Shown piece by piece: positions 7,709-18,500 of a stretch of DNA of 47,396 bases; position 1 is the stretch's first letter, and the number at the start of each line of letters is the position of its first letter. The DNA is from a virus. A program made the translations under genes and the position numbers. The notes beneath the pieces were generated by a model. It did no database searches, was not told where the DNA came from, and saw only the letters and a list, made by a program, of their open reading frames with translations. The DNA lies in the IMG/VR virus record IMGVR_UViG_3300008113_003915, positions 1 to 47,396 of that record. The stretch is one strand, 5' to 3'.

Positions 7709-10403
7709 TTCTCTCTCCTAATTTCTTTATTGCATCAATCATGATAGCAATGAGCGGTATATAAGCCACCGTCTTATCTCCATTTCCATTTGTTTCTACG
7801 AGTTCAGGCATAATCTTTTCAAACTCTTGAGCGATTACACCGTAACTCTTTATATCGTTGCTCTTCCAATTAAATTCGTACGTGTTTATCTTACTTAAGA
7901 TGTCCAGGCTTTCAGAAATTGGGTTGAGATTCTTCTTATGCGCAATATCAGAAAGAGAGTTAAAGTTTGTCGCGTTGAGTGTTCCAGTGCTTGGATTGAA
8001 ATATAACTTACTATCGGCCGCATTAACAGTCTGAACGGAGCCAACGTTAGCTACAAACACAGGATAGAAGCTTGCGTTCGTCGAAGTATCATTTGTTGCT
8101 TGAAGATCTGTTGCTGAAGCAGAAGCAGACTCCGGGCCTTGAATACCCTGAACTCCTTGAGAGCCTGTGATACCCTGAATACCTTGAGCTCCGGTTCCTT
8201 GCGTACCTTGAGATCCGGTGATACCCTGTACGCCTTGTTCACCAGTGATACCCTGAACACCTTGTTCACCAGTGATACCCTGAATGCCTTGTTCACCAGT
8301 GATACCCTGAACACCTTGTGATCCTGCGCCAGTAATACCCTGAATGCCTTGAGATCCAGTGATACCTTGGACACCTTGCTCTCCAGCACCCCCAGTACCT
8401 TGAACACCTTGATCTCCAGTGATACCCTGTATTCCCTGTTCACCAGTGATACCTTGGATACCCTGAACACCTTGTGCTCCAGTGATACCTTGGATGCCCT
8501 GTTCACCAGTGATACCCTGTATTCCCTGTTCACCAGATATACCCTGAACACCTTGAGAACCAGTTCCAGCGATACCTTGGATACCCTGTTCTCCAGTAAT
8601 ACCTTGAACGCCTTGAGATCCAGTTATACCCTGAACACCCTGTTCGCCAGTAATACCTTGGATACCCTGTTCGCCAGTGATACCTTGAACGCCTTGTTCG
8701 CCGGCGCCACCTGTACCTTGAACACCTTGATCTCCAGTGATACCTTGTATGCCTTGCGATCCGGTAATACCTTGTACGCCCTGTTCACCGGCGCCACCGG
8801 TACCCTGAACGCCTTGTTCGCCAACGATACCCTGAATACCTTGAACACCTTGCGATCCAGTGATACCTTGAGAACCTTGTGTACCTGCTCCAGTGATACC
8901 CTGAACACCTTGTTCGCCAACGATACCCTGAATACCTTGAACACCTTCTCCTTCAATACCTTGGATACCTTGGATACCTTGCGATCCAGAGATACCCTGA
9001 ACACCTTGCGATCCAGTGATACCTTGAGAACCTTGTGTACCTTCTCCAGTGATACCCTGAACACCTTGTGATCCAGCGATGCCTTGGATACCCTGAACAC
9101 CTTCTCCTTCAATACCTTGGATACCCTGTGCTCCAGTAATACCTTGAACACCTTGAGATCCAGCGATGCCTTGGATACCCTGAACACCTTCTCCTTCAAT
9201 ACCCTGGATACCTTGGATACCTTGCGATCCAGAGATACCCTGAACACCTTGCGATCCGGTAATACCTTGGATACCCTGCGCTCCAGTAATACCCTGAACA
9301 CCCTGAGAACCTGCGTTACCTTGAACGCCCTGCGATCCAGTTCCAGCTATACCCTGAATACCTTGGATGGCAGTACCCTGAATACCCTGAACACCTTGAC
9401 TACCTTGGACGCCAAATACGCTTGTAGATTCTACCCATTGAATAGTATCGCCGTCATCGTAATAAACATAGAGTTCACCGCTTTCCGGATCCCACCAAAG
9501 GTCACCAATTCCTGGGCTAGACGGTGGAGTAGCGCTAATTTCGACAGATGCGCGAGCAGCCATCGCACCCTGAATACCTTGTTCGCCAGTGATACCCTGA
9601 ATACCTTGGATACCCTGAATACCTTGGATGGCAGTACCCTGAATGCCCTGAACGCCTTGGTTACCTTGAATACCCTGAATACCTTGGATAGAAGTACCCT
9701 GAATACCTTGAATGCCTTGGCTACCTTGGATACCTTGTGATCCTGTAATACCTTGAATACCCTGATCGCCTTTTGCGCCAAGAGTTCCATCTATACCTTG
9801 GATACCTTGAACACCTTGGCTACCCTGAATACCTTGGATACCCTGAATACCTTGGATAGCAGTACCTTGAATACCCTGAACGCCTTGATTTCCCTGAATA
9901 CCTTGGAAACCCTGTGTACCCTGCCCAACTGTACCTTGAATACCCTGAATACCTTGGCGGCCTTGCGTTCCCTGCGTACCCTGAACACCCTGAACACCTT
10001 GAACACCTTGAACACCAGCGATTGGGCCTGCATTAATCCAATTTGTACCGTTGTATACCCAAAAATCTTGAGTAGTTTCATCAATAACACCTTCACCGAC
10101 TGCAGCTCCTGGAAACGCAGCATTTAGCGCGGTCTGAGGTGTTGCACCTACAGTAGCGATCGTCCCAATCACAACGAGAGATGGGCCATAGTTACCCTGA
10201 ACACCTTGGCTACCCTGAATACCCTGAATACCTTGCGTGGCTGTAGCTATGTTCCAGGTAATTCCATCAGAAGTATAAAGATTTCCATCCTGCCCATATA
10301 CTACCGTAAACTGGAACGCAACTGGATCCAGTGTGATAGGGACTGGAGTGTCAAATAAACGAGTCGGAGTTAATTGTGCTCCGCGTATACTTTTAAGAGA
10401 CAT
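7695..10403 (-). CDS. Long collagen-like tail fibre with C-terminal S74 chaperone
   Basis: 902 residues. An N-terminal module (1-55) and a second globular module (about 71-128, ending FWVYNGTNWINAG) are followed by collagen triplets (about 128-280). A short insert follows (about 280-330, with GDLWWDPESGELYVYYDDGD), then more than 400 residues of nearly unbroken GIQ/GVQ/GIT/GEQ/GSQ triplets. The C-terminus (about 765-902) is an intramolecular chaperone of the peptidase S74 family: SDIAHKKNLNPI at the self-cleavage region and YGVIAQEFEKIMPELV in the core. S74 domains help fibres trimerise and are then released by cutting before the Ser. Mature product is therefore likely a long trimeric collagen-like shaft. 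Overlaps both neighbours, so co-translated. Confidence 0.8.
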   Translation of the reverse strand: MSLKSIRGAQLTPTRLFDTPVPITLDPVAFQFTVVYGQDGNLYTSDGITWNIATATQGIQGIQGSQGVQGNYGPSLVVIGTIATVGATPQTALNAAFPGAAVGEGVIDETTQDFWVYNGTNWINAGPIAGVQGVQGVQGVQGTQGTQGRQGIQGIQGTVGQGTQGFQGIQGNQGVQGIQGTAIQGIQGIQGIQGSQGVQGIQGIDGTLGAKGDQGIQGITGSQGIQGSQGIQGIQGTSIQGIQGIQGNQGVQGIQGTAIQGIQGIQGIQGITGEQGIQGAMAARASVEISATPPSSPGIGDLWWDPESGELYVYYDDGDTIQWVESTSVFGVQGSQGVQGIQGTAIQGIQGIAGTGSQGVQGNAGSQGVQGITGAQGIQGITGSQGVQGISGSQGIQGIQGIEGEGVQGIQGIAGSQGVQGITGAQGIQGIEGEGVQGIQGIAGSQGVQGITGEGTQGSQGITGSQGVQGISGSQGIQGIQGIEGEGVQGIQGIVGEQGVQGITGAGTQGSQGITGSQGVQGIQGIVGEQGVQGTGGAGEQGVQGITGSQGIQGITGDQGVQGTGGAGEQGVQGITGEQGIQGITGEQGVQGITGSQGVQGITGEQGIQGIAGTGSQGVQGISGEQGIQGITGEQGIQGITGAQGVQGIQGITGEQGIQGITGDQGVQGTGGAGEQGVQGITGSQGIQGITGAGSQGVQGITGEQGIQGITGEQGVQGITGEQGVQGITGSQGTQGTGAQGIQGITGSQGVQGIQGPESASASATDLQATNDTSTNASFYPVFVANVGSVQTVNAADSKLYFNPSTGTLNATNFNSLSDIAHKKNLNPISESLDILSKINTYEFNWKSNDIKSYGVIAQEFEKIMPELVETNGNGDKTVAYIPLIAIMIDAIKKLGERNGSI
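8140..10020 (-). repeat. Collagen-coding low-complexity repeat DNA
   Basis: The DNA is built from 9- and 18-base units (on the plus strand, variants of ATACCTTGGATACCCTGAAC) encoding G-I-Q-G-(I/V)-Q. A non-collagen insert at about 9415-9565 breaks it. Third positions vary but long identical stretches recur, so length change by slippage or recombination is expected. The opposite strand has long open frames (DTLNTL repeats) that are a by-product of this periodicity, not genes. Confidence 0.8.
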
Positions 10404-10815
10404 CGTCTTCCTCCGCCTGACCCAACGTATATGATATAGTCACATCGACTGTATTGTTGGTCGTGGCTTTTACTTCGAGTATATCGCCAGTATATATGAA
10501 CTGACCATTCATAGGATACGCAATGACATCGAATTTAGGCACCGGAATTTCATTCGCTAGCCAGAACGTAGTGTTTGAACTTGCGCGATATATCCTTACA
10601 CTTACGTCTACAGTCTGTATGTCTCTGTTTGCAATAAGAAGTGGAGTTATGATCTCGGCAACACCTGGAACTACTACCGTGCTGCCTCCAAAGACAAGTT
10701 CTGGTATTTCATAACTAGGAACTTCTATAATTGGTTGCCAGTTCGTTGTCAACGCAACACTAAGACCTATTGGTTTTGCGTCAGGCGCTTGACTTGTTGA
10801 TATGATAGTTGTCAT
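10393..10815 (-). CDS. Small conserved virion-associated protein of the fibre operon
   Basis: 140 residues. A mainly beta-strand protein (LSVALTTNWQPIIEVP, TVDVSVRIYRASSNTTFWLANEIPVP, FIYTGDILEVKATT). Similar small proteins lie beside large fibre genes in marine T4-like phages and are usually labelled structural. The start overlaps the stop of the 1043-residue gene (ATGA) and the stop region overlaps the start of the long collagen-like fibre, so it sits inside a tightly coupled fibre operon. A fibre connector or cap role is possible but not shown by the sequence. Confidence 0.55.
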   Translation of the reverse strand: MTTIISTSQAPDAKPIGLSVALTTNWQPIIEVPSYEIPELVFGGSTVVVPGVAEIITPLLIANRDIQTVDVSVRIYRASSNTTFWLANEIPVPKFDVIAYPMNGQFIYTGDILEVKATTNNTVDVTISYTLGQAEEDDVS

Positions 10816-13800
10816 GTTGATGTCCTACTATTTGCGGCTCTGCGAGCTAATTTCCTAACTGAAGATGTAAATGGGCGACCTTCGATTCTTCCGGTTCTAC
10901 CGTTGATTCTAAGACCTCTTGCAAAATACTGGTTGTTCAACTCGTCCGCGCCGGACCATCTTACTCGTCCTCCGTCTTCTTGGAGAACGGACGCAGCAGC
11001 AGATATCGGCTGTCCTAGTCTTCTAAAGTTTAGAGGAAGCGCGTTTACGTTAACACCAGCGCTAGCAAGGTTAAACTGGTGAGATAGACTTTCTACTAAG
11101 CTTCCAAAGTTAATGATAAGAGGATTTCTTACACTTGCTATTAGAACATCATCGATAAGACCGTCAAGCATCGCTTCTTCGCCAGCAGTTAGAGAGAACT
11201 GGCTCTTAATAGTATCTCTCATACGATCCCACGAATTTGTGAAAGCGTTTAAGAGAGATATATCATTTGCACCATCAGAAGTCCAAGCAGAACCGTTCCA
11301 ATAGTAAATGGTTCCATCGTATATATTTGCTATGCTAGAATATACGATATATGCGTCATTAATCTCGACTGTAGATCCGGCCGGTAAATTCGTTGTATTT
11401 GGCCCGGCCACACTTCCAATGTAGTTCAATCCAATGGTAGTTGGATTAAATACAGAGAAAACATGTCTTCCTCTATAATTAAAGAGCCCAGCTGTAAAGA
11501 TGCGAGTACCTGTTTGTGTTCCTTCTCTAAAGTCATTAGTGATGGAACGTAAGAAGTTCAGAGCGTCTCTTCTTGTAAGATTTTCATCGATAAAGTCATA
11601 CTCAGAATTTACATATGCGATCGTGGTTTTCTGCAGATTTGTGATATTATCGTTTATTATTTCTCGGCTGTTGGAGAAAGTATTATTTACCCAAGACAGA
11701 TCCGGTTCCTCAGCAGCTGGTAAATAAGTAAGAGAGTTATACTTTATAACATTTCTTAAGATATTAGCTAGTTCTATACATCTGTTTGCTTCGTTCTGAG
11801 AAGCAATACCTGGGGCCGTGCTCTGTCCTGTATACGTACCCAACATTATTGATGAGCATATCTCACCAAGTCTGTTCCATGCCGCGGCGGTTGGTTCTCT
11901 TTGGTTTAAAGGAAGTTGGCTTGATGTACCAACAAAATAAGCCTCAGCATTGAGTATAGTAGCAGTGTTTGTGTTATAGTTTAAATCGTGTGTTAACGCG
12001 TCTATTACGTACCCGGTGTCTCTTCTGCAAGTCGTTTGGTTATACACAAGAGAAGGATAATTTGTGTTTATCCAAGTAATCAGATCGTTTTGTATTTTAG
12101 TTTTATTAGCTACCAACAGATCTCTGGCTATTGCGTGGTTTGTGACTCCGGTATTCGTGAATGTAAGAGCATTCGCGTTTCCGGTTCCATTCGTCAGGAT
12201 ATCTATAATTTCATCAAAAGCAGCGTTTGTTCTAGAAACGCTAGTTGCATCCTCGAGAAGGTTCTGAACCGAAGATTTTAGAAAAGATATTGCTCCAGAT
12301 GTTTCTGTGAGCTGGCTGCTAATTACAATGCTAGAACTTGCTCTTCTATAAGAAATTCCATTTACAACCGCCCAATAGTTTGTTCCTAGTACGAGATCGT
12401 TCCCTACACCCTCTAGAATGTATCTGGTGTCTCTCTTACATTTTTCGGAGTCGTACCCCTGGAATCCTAGAGTGTCCGTTAAATACTCCCATAGGTCGTC
12501 TATCACGGTGTTTGATGAGTTTATAATTGTATCGGCTAGCTCTACGTTCGCAACTCTAGTTACTGATGTCTCTCTAGGATTGAACACAGGAGTGGTTCCC
12601 TTTGCTCTCATAGAGATGTCGCCGAACTGAGTTCCGGAGTTGTTAAGTGTTATCTGTCCACCGTCTAACGCATAGAACGCGCATCTAGAAAATATAGATA
12701 GAGAAGAGATACCATTAATGCCAGCGCCGTTCTTTGCAACGTATCCTAGACCGTTCTGAGTACGAGGAGTAGCGCCAAAGCATAGTATATATGGAAATAT
12801 AGAATCTGGGTCAACAACTGCTCGGTCGGCGAGTATCGTCCCACCTCCACGACCTACGTTCTTGTTTGGAAAGTCTTCTTCTCCAACGACAGTTATTGTT
12901 GCGGTGCCGCCCGACGATGTCGTGATTGTTGTATTGGCCGTGAAATCTACATTATTATTTCTAACATATATAGTTCCAGTTCCAATCTCTTCAACTCTTG
13001 AAATAAATCCAGTTACGCCATCGCTAGTTTCTATCGAGTCTCCAACTTGGAAATCAGTATTCGATGAAACGTTTGAAACTGTAAGTTCGAATCCGAGGTC
13101 TTCAATCGTTCCTCGGCTGTTAAACGGATTTAAGAGAGGTGGTATCTCTCTTTCAAAGTAGTTTGAGATCTGGCTTGAGTCTCTAACGTAAGGTGATCTA
13201 GTAATTCTTGCGCCAGGTCTAAACGCATACGCAAAACCAGAACTAGGATAATCAAAGTTATCTACTTTAAGATTAAAGAAAGAAAATCCTTGCGCATAGC
13301 ACCCAGATCCTAAGAGAATGCAATTCTTTGACTCGTATCCAGGGTTCATTACAATATTTGTAGTGTACTGGCCAGTCGATGAAACTATTGAACAGAAGTC
13401 CGGTAACGCTAACTCACCGTTTGTATAATACGTTCCTGGATGAACCGTGATGTTGACTATTCGTCTTCCTAATAAACCTGGTGCAACTTCTTCGGAAGCT
13501 TCCTGAGCAATACGAACGGCTCTTTCAAGAGTTGCTACCGGAGCTAGATAACTACCTATGTTATCGTCATCACCTTCAACGCTTACATATATCTTTCTAG
13601 CCTTCTTTGAAGACTTTGCGATCTCGTTGTATAGCTGCGAGTAAGAAAACGCAACAGTAGTTCCTGAAGATATGTCCTTTAAGTAGAAATAATCAGTAGG
13701 AGCTATATCGCCAGATAGAGTTTCGGTAACCGTTATGTTTGGATCGGTTATAGGAATATCTCTAATATAACCGCCTTCTATCTTGATATTATCAAATACT

Positions 13801-13943
13801 TCTTCTTCTAAAGAATTTATGAGTTCTGCGCGGGTGATGTTCTTTGTGCCATCATCACCTTGATCCAAGTTAACAACGACAAAGAGATCTCTTGATTTCG
13901 TCTTATCGCCTGAAATCCCATCAAGATCTGAAATTTTTGTCAT
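10812..13943 (-). CDS. Large virion structural protein with beta-helix-like domain
   Basis: 1043 residues. After an N-terminal head that starts MTKISDLDGI, residues about 113-240 (KIYVSVEGDDDNIGSY, TVHPGTYYTNGELALP, IVMNPGYESKNCILLGSG) resemble the beginning of a pectate-lyase-like right-handed beta-helix, as in phage tailspikes and fibres. Two cysteine-containing segments (YDSEKCKRDTRYILEG and YNQTTCRRDTGYVIDAL) repeat in the middle and look like an internal duplication. It is the first gene after the late promoter at 13,968-13,975 and heads the fibre operon. Similar large proteins occur in marine T4-like phages as virion proteins. A baseplate-proximal fibre is likely; no T4 counterpart is assigned. 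Confidence 0.6.
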   Translation of the reverse strand: MTKISDLDGISGDKTKSRDLFVVVNLDQGDDGTKNITRAELINSLEEEVFDNIKIEGGYIRDIPITDPNITVTETLSGDIAPTDYFYLKDISSGTTVAFSYSQLYNEIAKSSKKARKIYVSVEGDDDNIGSYLAPVATLERAVRIAQEASEEVAPGLLGRRIVNITVHPGTYYTNGELALPDFCSIVSSTGQYTTNIVMNPGYESKNCILLGSGCYAQGFSFFNLKVDNFDYPSSGFAYAFRPGARITRSPYVRDSSQISNYFEREIPPLLNPFNSRGTIEDLGFELTVSNVSSNTDFQVGDSIETSDGVTGFISRVEEIGTGTIYVRNNNVDFTANTTITTSSGGTATITVVGEEDFPNKNVGRGGGTILADRAVVDPDSIFPYILCFGATPRTQNGLGYVAKNGAGINGISSLSIFSRCAFYALDGGQITLNNSGTQFGDISMRAKGTTPVFNPRETSVTRVANVELADTIINSSNTVIDDLWEYLTDTLGFQGYDSEKCKRDTRYILEGVGNDLVLGTNYWAVVNGISYRRASSSIVISSQLTETSGAISFLKSSVQNLLEDATSVSRTNAAFDEIIDILTNGTGNANALTFTNTGVTNHAIARDLLVANKTKIQNDLITWINTNYPSLVYNQTTCRRDTGYVIDALTHDLNYNTNTATILNAEAYFVGTSSQLPLNQREPTAAAWNRLGEICSSIMLGTYTGQSTAPGIASQNEANRCIELANILRNVIKYNSLTYLPAAEEPDLSWVNNTFSNSREIINDNITNLQKTTIAYVNSEYDFIDENLTRRDALNFLRSITNDFREGTQTGTRIFTAGLFNYRGRHVFSVFNPTTIGLNYIGSVAGPNTTNLPAGSTVEINDAYIVYSSIANIYDGTIYYWNGSAWTSDGANDISLLNAFTNSWDRMRDTIKSQFSLTAGEEAMLDGLIDDVLIASVRNPLIINFGSLVESLSHQFNLASAGVNVNALPLNFRRLGQPISAAASVLQEDGGRVRWSGADELNNQYFARGLRINGRTGRIEGRPFTSSVRKLARRAANSRTST

Positions 13944-13967
13944 ATTCGTTTAACCTCTTTTTCTTTC

Positions 13968-13975
13968 TATTTATA
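13968..13975 (-). promoter_or_regulatory. T4-type late promoter of the fibre operon
   Basis: The minus strand reads TATAAATA, 25 bases before the ATG at 13,943, in an AT-rich intergenic stretch (13,944-14,153). It should drive the operon down to the glycine-rich adhesin and copy 4. The rest of the gap holds only tiny open frames, none recognised. Confidence 0.75.
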
Positions 13976-14153
13976 AAAAGATGCAGGATGGTTTAAGAGT
14001 TATAATTTTAAGCCCTATTACGAAAAGCTTGATGAATTATAAGATACACCCGATTCTTAGACACTTTTTTCATAAATTTACGATCATGCACTTTTTTATT
14101 TTTACTCAGCCAACTAATTGTCATATTGTACTAATAGATCGTAGCAGTAATCA

Positions 14154-15335
14154 TCATTTGGAACTTTCCTTTATACTGTCGAGTTCACTCTTAAGTTCTT
14201 TTATTGCTTCTATTAGAAGACCAACTATGTTTCCATAACGTACTGCTTTTGTTTTTGAACCAAATTTTGGATCGTCTATCTCATATACCGCCTCAGGCAA
14301 TATTGTTTCGATCTCTTGGGCTATGACACCGGTTATGCGTCTATCGTCGCCAATAAAATTATACGTGTAACCGCCTACGCTTAGTACTCTTTCTAATGCG
14401 TTGTCAATTCTGTTTATGTTTTCTTTCTTACGTATATCAGAAGAAGACGCAAATGCAGTAACGTCGCCGTTTGAAGATATAGCACCAGTAGATGTAATAG
14501 TACCTGTCGTGGTTAGGTTTGCAAAGGTAACGTTGCTCGTTGTAGCTACGGCCTGACCTATGGATATGATTCCAGTTGTGTTATCATACGTTACGCCAGT
14601 TCCTGCGCTCAGCAGCCCTCGCACGGTAGAATTCGTTAGAGTCATAACGCCAGTCGATGAATCATAAGATAGAATACCACTAGCGCTTATAGCATTTCTT
14701 GCGCGCGCGTTTGTGAAGTATAAACTGTTTGTTCCTTCAGTCAAGTTATCGGTCGTATGATTACTTAGCGAGCTAACAGTTCCAGTTACGTTGCCAGTTA
14801 AATTACCGGTTACGTTTCCAGTTACGTTGCCAGTTAGATTTCCAACTAGGCCTCCTGCTCCCGCAACTATACCGCCAACCGCATTAAAGGTTCCTGCGAT
14901 TGTAAGATTTCCAGTTGGAGTTAAAGATAGTTTTGTAGTACCAGCACCGTTATCAATAATAAAATTATTCGTAGTTGTATCTTCAAATCCAGTTCTCCAC
15001 GTTGAAGAACCAGAAGAGTAGTTTATTCTGGCACCGTTTGTACTGATTACAGTTGCGGCGGTCTGCGTTGAAGATGTGACGGAAATTGGATTATTAAAAC
15101 CTACAGTGGAAGATCCTAATTTTGGAGATATGGAATCAACTCTCAGCAAGTCGAATGCTATTATATTGTTAGCGGTAAAACTTCCTATTAGCGTTGAGTT
15201 TCCTGATGCGGTATCGCCTAGAGCAGACGCTGTCATGGCGTCTGCTTTCATTATGTCAACCATATCGTTGGTTGTATCCAACCACGTTTGAAAAGTTTGC
15301 GTAGTTACTATATTACTTAAACCTGGTTTTGCCAT
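14154..15335 (-). CDS. Tail fibre protein with C-terminal S74 chaperone domain
   Basis: 393 residues. The middle has repeated NLTGNVTGNVTGNLTGNVTG (about 165-185) and YDSSTGVMTLTNSTVRGLLSAG-type strand modules common in phage fibres. The last 110 residues are a peptidase S74 chaperone: SSSDIRKKENINRID at the autocleavage site, GVIAQEIETILPEAV in the core and a closing helix (LIEAIKELKSELDSIKESS). After trimerisation the chaperone is normally cut off before the Ser. The gene follows a small coiled-coil gene by three bases and is last in an operon with the DUF4815-like protein. Confidence 0.75.
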   Translation of the reverse strand: MAKPGLSNIVTTQTFQTWLDTTNDMVDIMKADAMTASALGDTASGNSTLIGSFTANNIIAFDLLRVDSISPKLGSSTVGFNNPISVTSSTQTAATVISTNGARINYSSGSSTWRTGFEDTTTNNFIIDNGAGTTKLSLTPTGNLTIAGTFNAVGGIVAGAGGLVGNLTGNVTGNVTGNLTGNVTGTVSSLSNHTTDNLTEGTNSLYFTNARARNAISASGILSYDSSTGVMTLTNSTVRGLLSAGTGVTYDNTTGIISIGQAVATTSNVTFANLTTTGTITSTGAISSNGDVTAFASSSDIRKKENINRIDNALERVLSVGGYTYNFIGDDRRITGVIAQEIETILPEAVYEIDDPKFGSKTKAVRYGNIVGLLIEAIKELKSELDSIKESSK

Positions 15336-15338
15336 GTC

Positions 15339-15521
15339 TTACACGCTTTCTATCTTATCGAGTCTTTCGCAAACTGAACTCAAAATTTTTCTTATCTCTT
15401 TAACTTCTTTTGAAAGTAAGTCCATTTTTCGAATTCTATCTCTTTCTAATTTATATTTATTAAGAGATGTAACATCGTTGTTTAGGAGAGCTCCAGTTTT
15501 TTCGTCTCTTACAAGATTCAT
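15339..15521 (-). CDS. Small coiled-coil protein, function unknown
   Basis: 60 residues, charged and helical (LERDRIRKMDLLSKEVKEIRKILSSV can form one long coiled coil). The start overlaps the stop of the 1790-residue gene by four bases and the stop is three bases from the next start, so it is almost certainly translated within the operon. Not recognised; a small fibre or baseplate connector is possible. Confidence 0.6.
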   Translation of the reverse strand: MNLVRDEKTGALLNNDVTSLNKYKLERDRIRKMDLLSKEVKEIRKILSSVCERLDKIESV

Positions 15522-18500
15522 GTTAGTGATATCCCTCTGTAATCAAGAAGTCTTGGTGCTTTAAATATATTTTCTGAATATAGCTCTATCTTAATAGCAA
15601 ACTTTCTATATCCTTCAAACGTTCCAAACGAATTGGTATAAGTTAGCACTCCTAGTGTTTTATTCGCGTCTGAAACTCCAAATTCAAACTCTCTAAAGTC
15701 TGAAGTATTGCTTAACGACGAGAATGTATTAACACCACTTACGAGTTCTAATTCTATCCAATCGTTAGTTTCAAAAACAGCGGGGTCTGTTGGAGACTGA
15801 ACTTTAATAAAAGCTTTTATATTAGTTCCGTTTGGTCTATAACCAGTAACGTAGAGTTTAAAATCTTCTGCGTCGAGATTTTCGGCCAGCTGAACGGTTT
15901 TTGAAACATACTTAGAAGTATTAGCCGCGCTGTTACTTATCTTCCACTGATAAGCAAGTAACGTTGCGGTTTCAACATCTATGAACGGCGACGATGTTGT
16001 ATTACCGCCATTCGTCATTGATACCGTAAGTTTCAATCCTTTGTTTCTATCAGGATCGTTTGACTTACTAAATACTACCATGCCGTTTTCGCCAAACGTG
16101 ACCTTATCATTAAACAGCATGTTCTTTGTGTATATATTTGAAGTATTGTTTGGATCTACGAATGTTCCACTTAGAGCAGTTCTAGTTACACTATCATCAG
16201 TTCTCATGATCATAGGCTGGATATAACTATATTCTGCGTTATCAACAGACACGACCGTACTCTCAGTCCCGCTATCGAACCCATACAGAGTATTTCCAGC
16301 GGCAAACTTTCGAGTGGATGTTGCGCTTGATTTTTCAAGCATTATGAAATTTGGATACCTGAAGTCGTAATGAGTTAGAGTTCCAAATGTTATTGGGTAT
16401 GCGGCGATAGAATCTGTAAACGCAGCCGGCCTATCAGATACAACAACAGTGGTGTTTGAGCTCTGTACTCTAAAGATCTGCTTGTTCGTAGATCCGTTAT
16501 CAAGCAGTATGTAATCTCCGCTTGAGTACGTGGTGTCCATGTTAGTTCCAGTAATTTGATTATTGCCAGCTACAACACTAACAGTATTTGAAGTTGACGC
16601 ATCCGCGGTCTCTAACTTATAGACCACCTCACCTACTTGGAATCTTCCAATGTTGTTTTGCGTTGTAATAAACTCGTTATTGTCATTTATAAAAGTAACT
16701 GATCCGGCAGGAGCATTAAAGTTGTGGCGGTATAGATTAAACTTAAGGTCTTCATCTTGATACGATTTCCATGCAGTTCCATTTGTAGAAGTGAATAGAA
16801 CACCGTCACCCCAGTCTTGAACGACAGGAAGACCTAGGTTTGCGCCAGGTGTTAGGTTTGTTCCGCCGACCTTAGAAGTAAAGACTAGGTAGTCAGGATC
16901 CGATGCATCTGGCATTATGACAAGCGCGTATTCTTTTTCTACATCTAATCTTATTGGTGCTGGGAAAGTAACTGTAGTTGTGACCGAAGCGTCGTCTGAT
17001 GTAGAAACTTGAGCAGGAGTAAGGTGTACTTTTGAGAAAGGTATAACCGTATATGATGGATACCCATTTACAACTTCTCTAAGTTCTACGGTGACGCCGT
17101 TGATAGTGCTCTTTCTCTTAAAGTACAGATCTACTTTTGATATGAACACCGTGTTTGATCCTAGACCCATACCTTTTTTGGTAAAGAATGTTTGGGCAAT
17201 TGGATCCTTTCCTCCAGTAGGTCTTCCTCTACGAGTCACGTTTCTCTCTGTAACAACTTCGGTTACAAAGGATTCTGGTGTTCTAGTCGTTAGAGTGAAC
17301 GATGCTTTTTCTACAGAGAAGTTATATGCTCTATATGTTAAAACAGAGTAAGAGGTTCCACCACTTTCGATAGATGCGTATTGATCCACGTCAGCGATCT
17401 CTAGCTTTCTATCACCGACGAAGAACGTTGCTTCAGGTAAGCTGAACACTGCTCTTAATACACCGTTTGCATCAGATAATACTGCGTCGCCTTTAGCACC
17501 AAGGCGAGTAACATTGTCTGCGCTATCAACCGCGCTTCCTGGAGACACGTGTATATTAACATCTCTTTCATCAAAGAAGAAATAATGTTGTGTGTTTGGT
17601 CTCAGACCCGAGACATATATGTTAACATCTCTTGCTCTCATATATGGTTCGAAACTAAAGTTGGTTACAAAATCTCCAACTCTCTGCTCGTTTACTTGTT
17701 GACCCGTAACCTGGACGGTTCTAGTTGTGTCTCTAAAGGTGTCTTCAACTACCGCATTTCTTCGGCCAAAGATTCCAAGGAATCCGCGTCTACCAGGATC
17801 TAAAGTTTCTGAAGCTATGAGTTCACTACTTGTAGATGTTAAAGGTATAAACTCTTGTATCGCATCAGAAAATTGTTGGAATGGAGTGACAAGATCTATG
17901 TCCGCATTCACAGGGTTCGTGACCGTATCATACACTGTGTCAAACTCAGGAACGAGATTACCAACACCCTTGTAACTATAGAAGTTACTTACGCAATTTC
18001 TAAATTCTGTTGCGTATGGTTGTGCTATGATCGAAACATCTGCGTTTCTCTGAAGAGTCGCGACCTTAACATTTGACTCTGATGGAAAGAGAGTTGCCGA
18101 AGACGATGAATGATATACCATATTAATAGGAAATGTTTTCACTGACGGCATTAGAGACTTTTCTGTAAAGTCCAACGCTGCGTTATATTCAGTATCTTCA
18201 AGATTTGCAATATTAAGATCGTTGAACGGATCTACTATAATTCCATTCTTAAATCTAGTTAAGCCGTTTTCATCAGTTACATTAAGATTTTTCGTTTCAG
18301 CTTCGAGAGATGATAGAAGAACGTAGTATTTTAGAGCATCTAATTTTTCTTCTATGTTTTGGATATCTTTCATCTTATAGGATTTAGTTCCTTTAAGACG
18401 AGTTGAAACCCTATACTGTGGCTTACTACTTGAGTCTGCTTCATCTGGAGTTAGTGCAGGATTTCCTGGCACGTATATTTCAGCTATAGCAATTTGGTCG

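Noticed and set aside
8051-9790. Minus-strand alternative frames rich in KVFRVS/KVSKV repeats
   Set aside because: They are shifted readings of the same collagen-coding DNA and overlap the well-supported collagen-like gene.
8139-10127. Long plus-strand open frames with DTLNTL repeats
   Set aside because: They are the antisense of the collagen-coding Gly-X-Y repeat. Their periodic sequence and lack of start signals show they are by-products of repeat composition.
13976-14153. Possible small genes or RNA in the gap before the fibre operon
   Set aside because: Only very short frames (for example a 21-codon minus-strand one near 14,000-14,080) without ribosome-binding sites or recognisable features; no tRNA cloverleaf seen.
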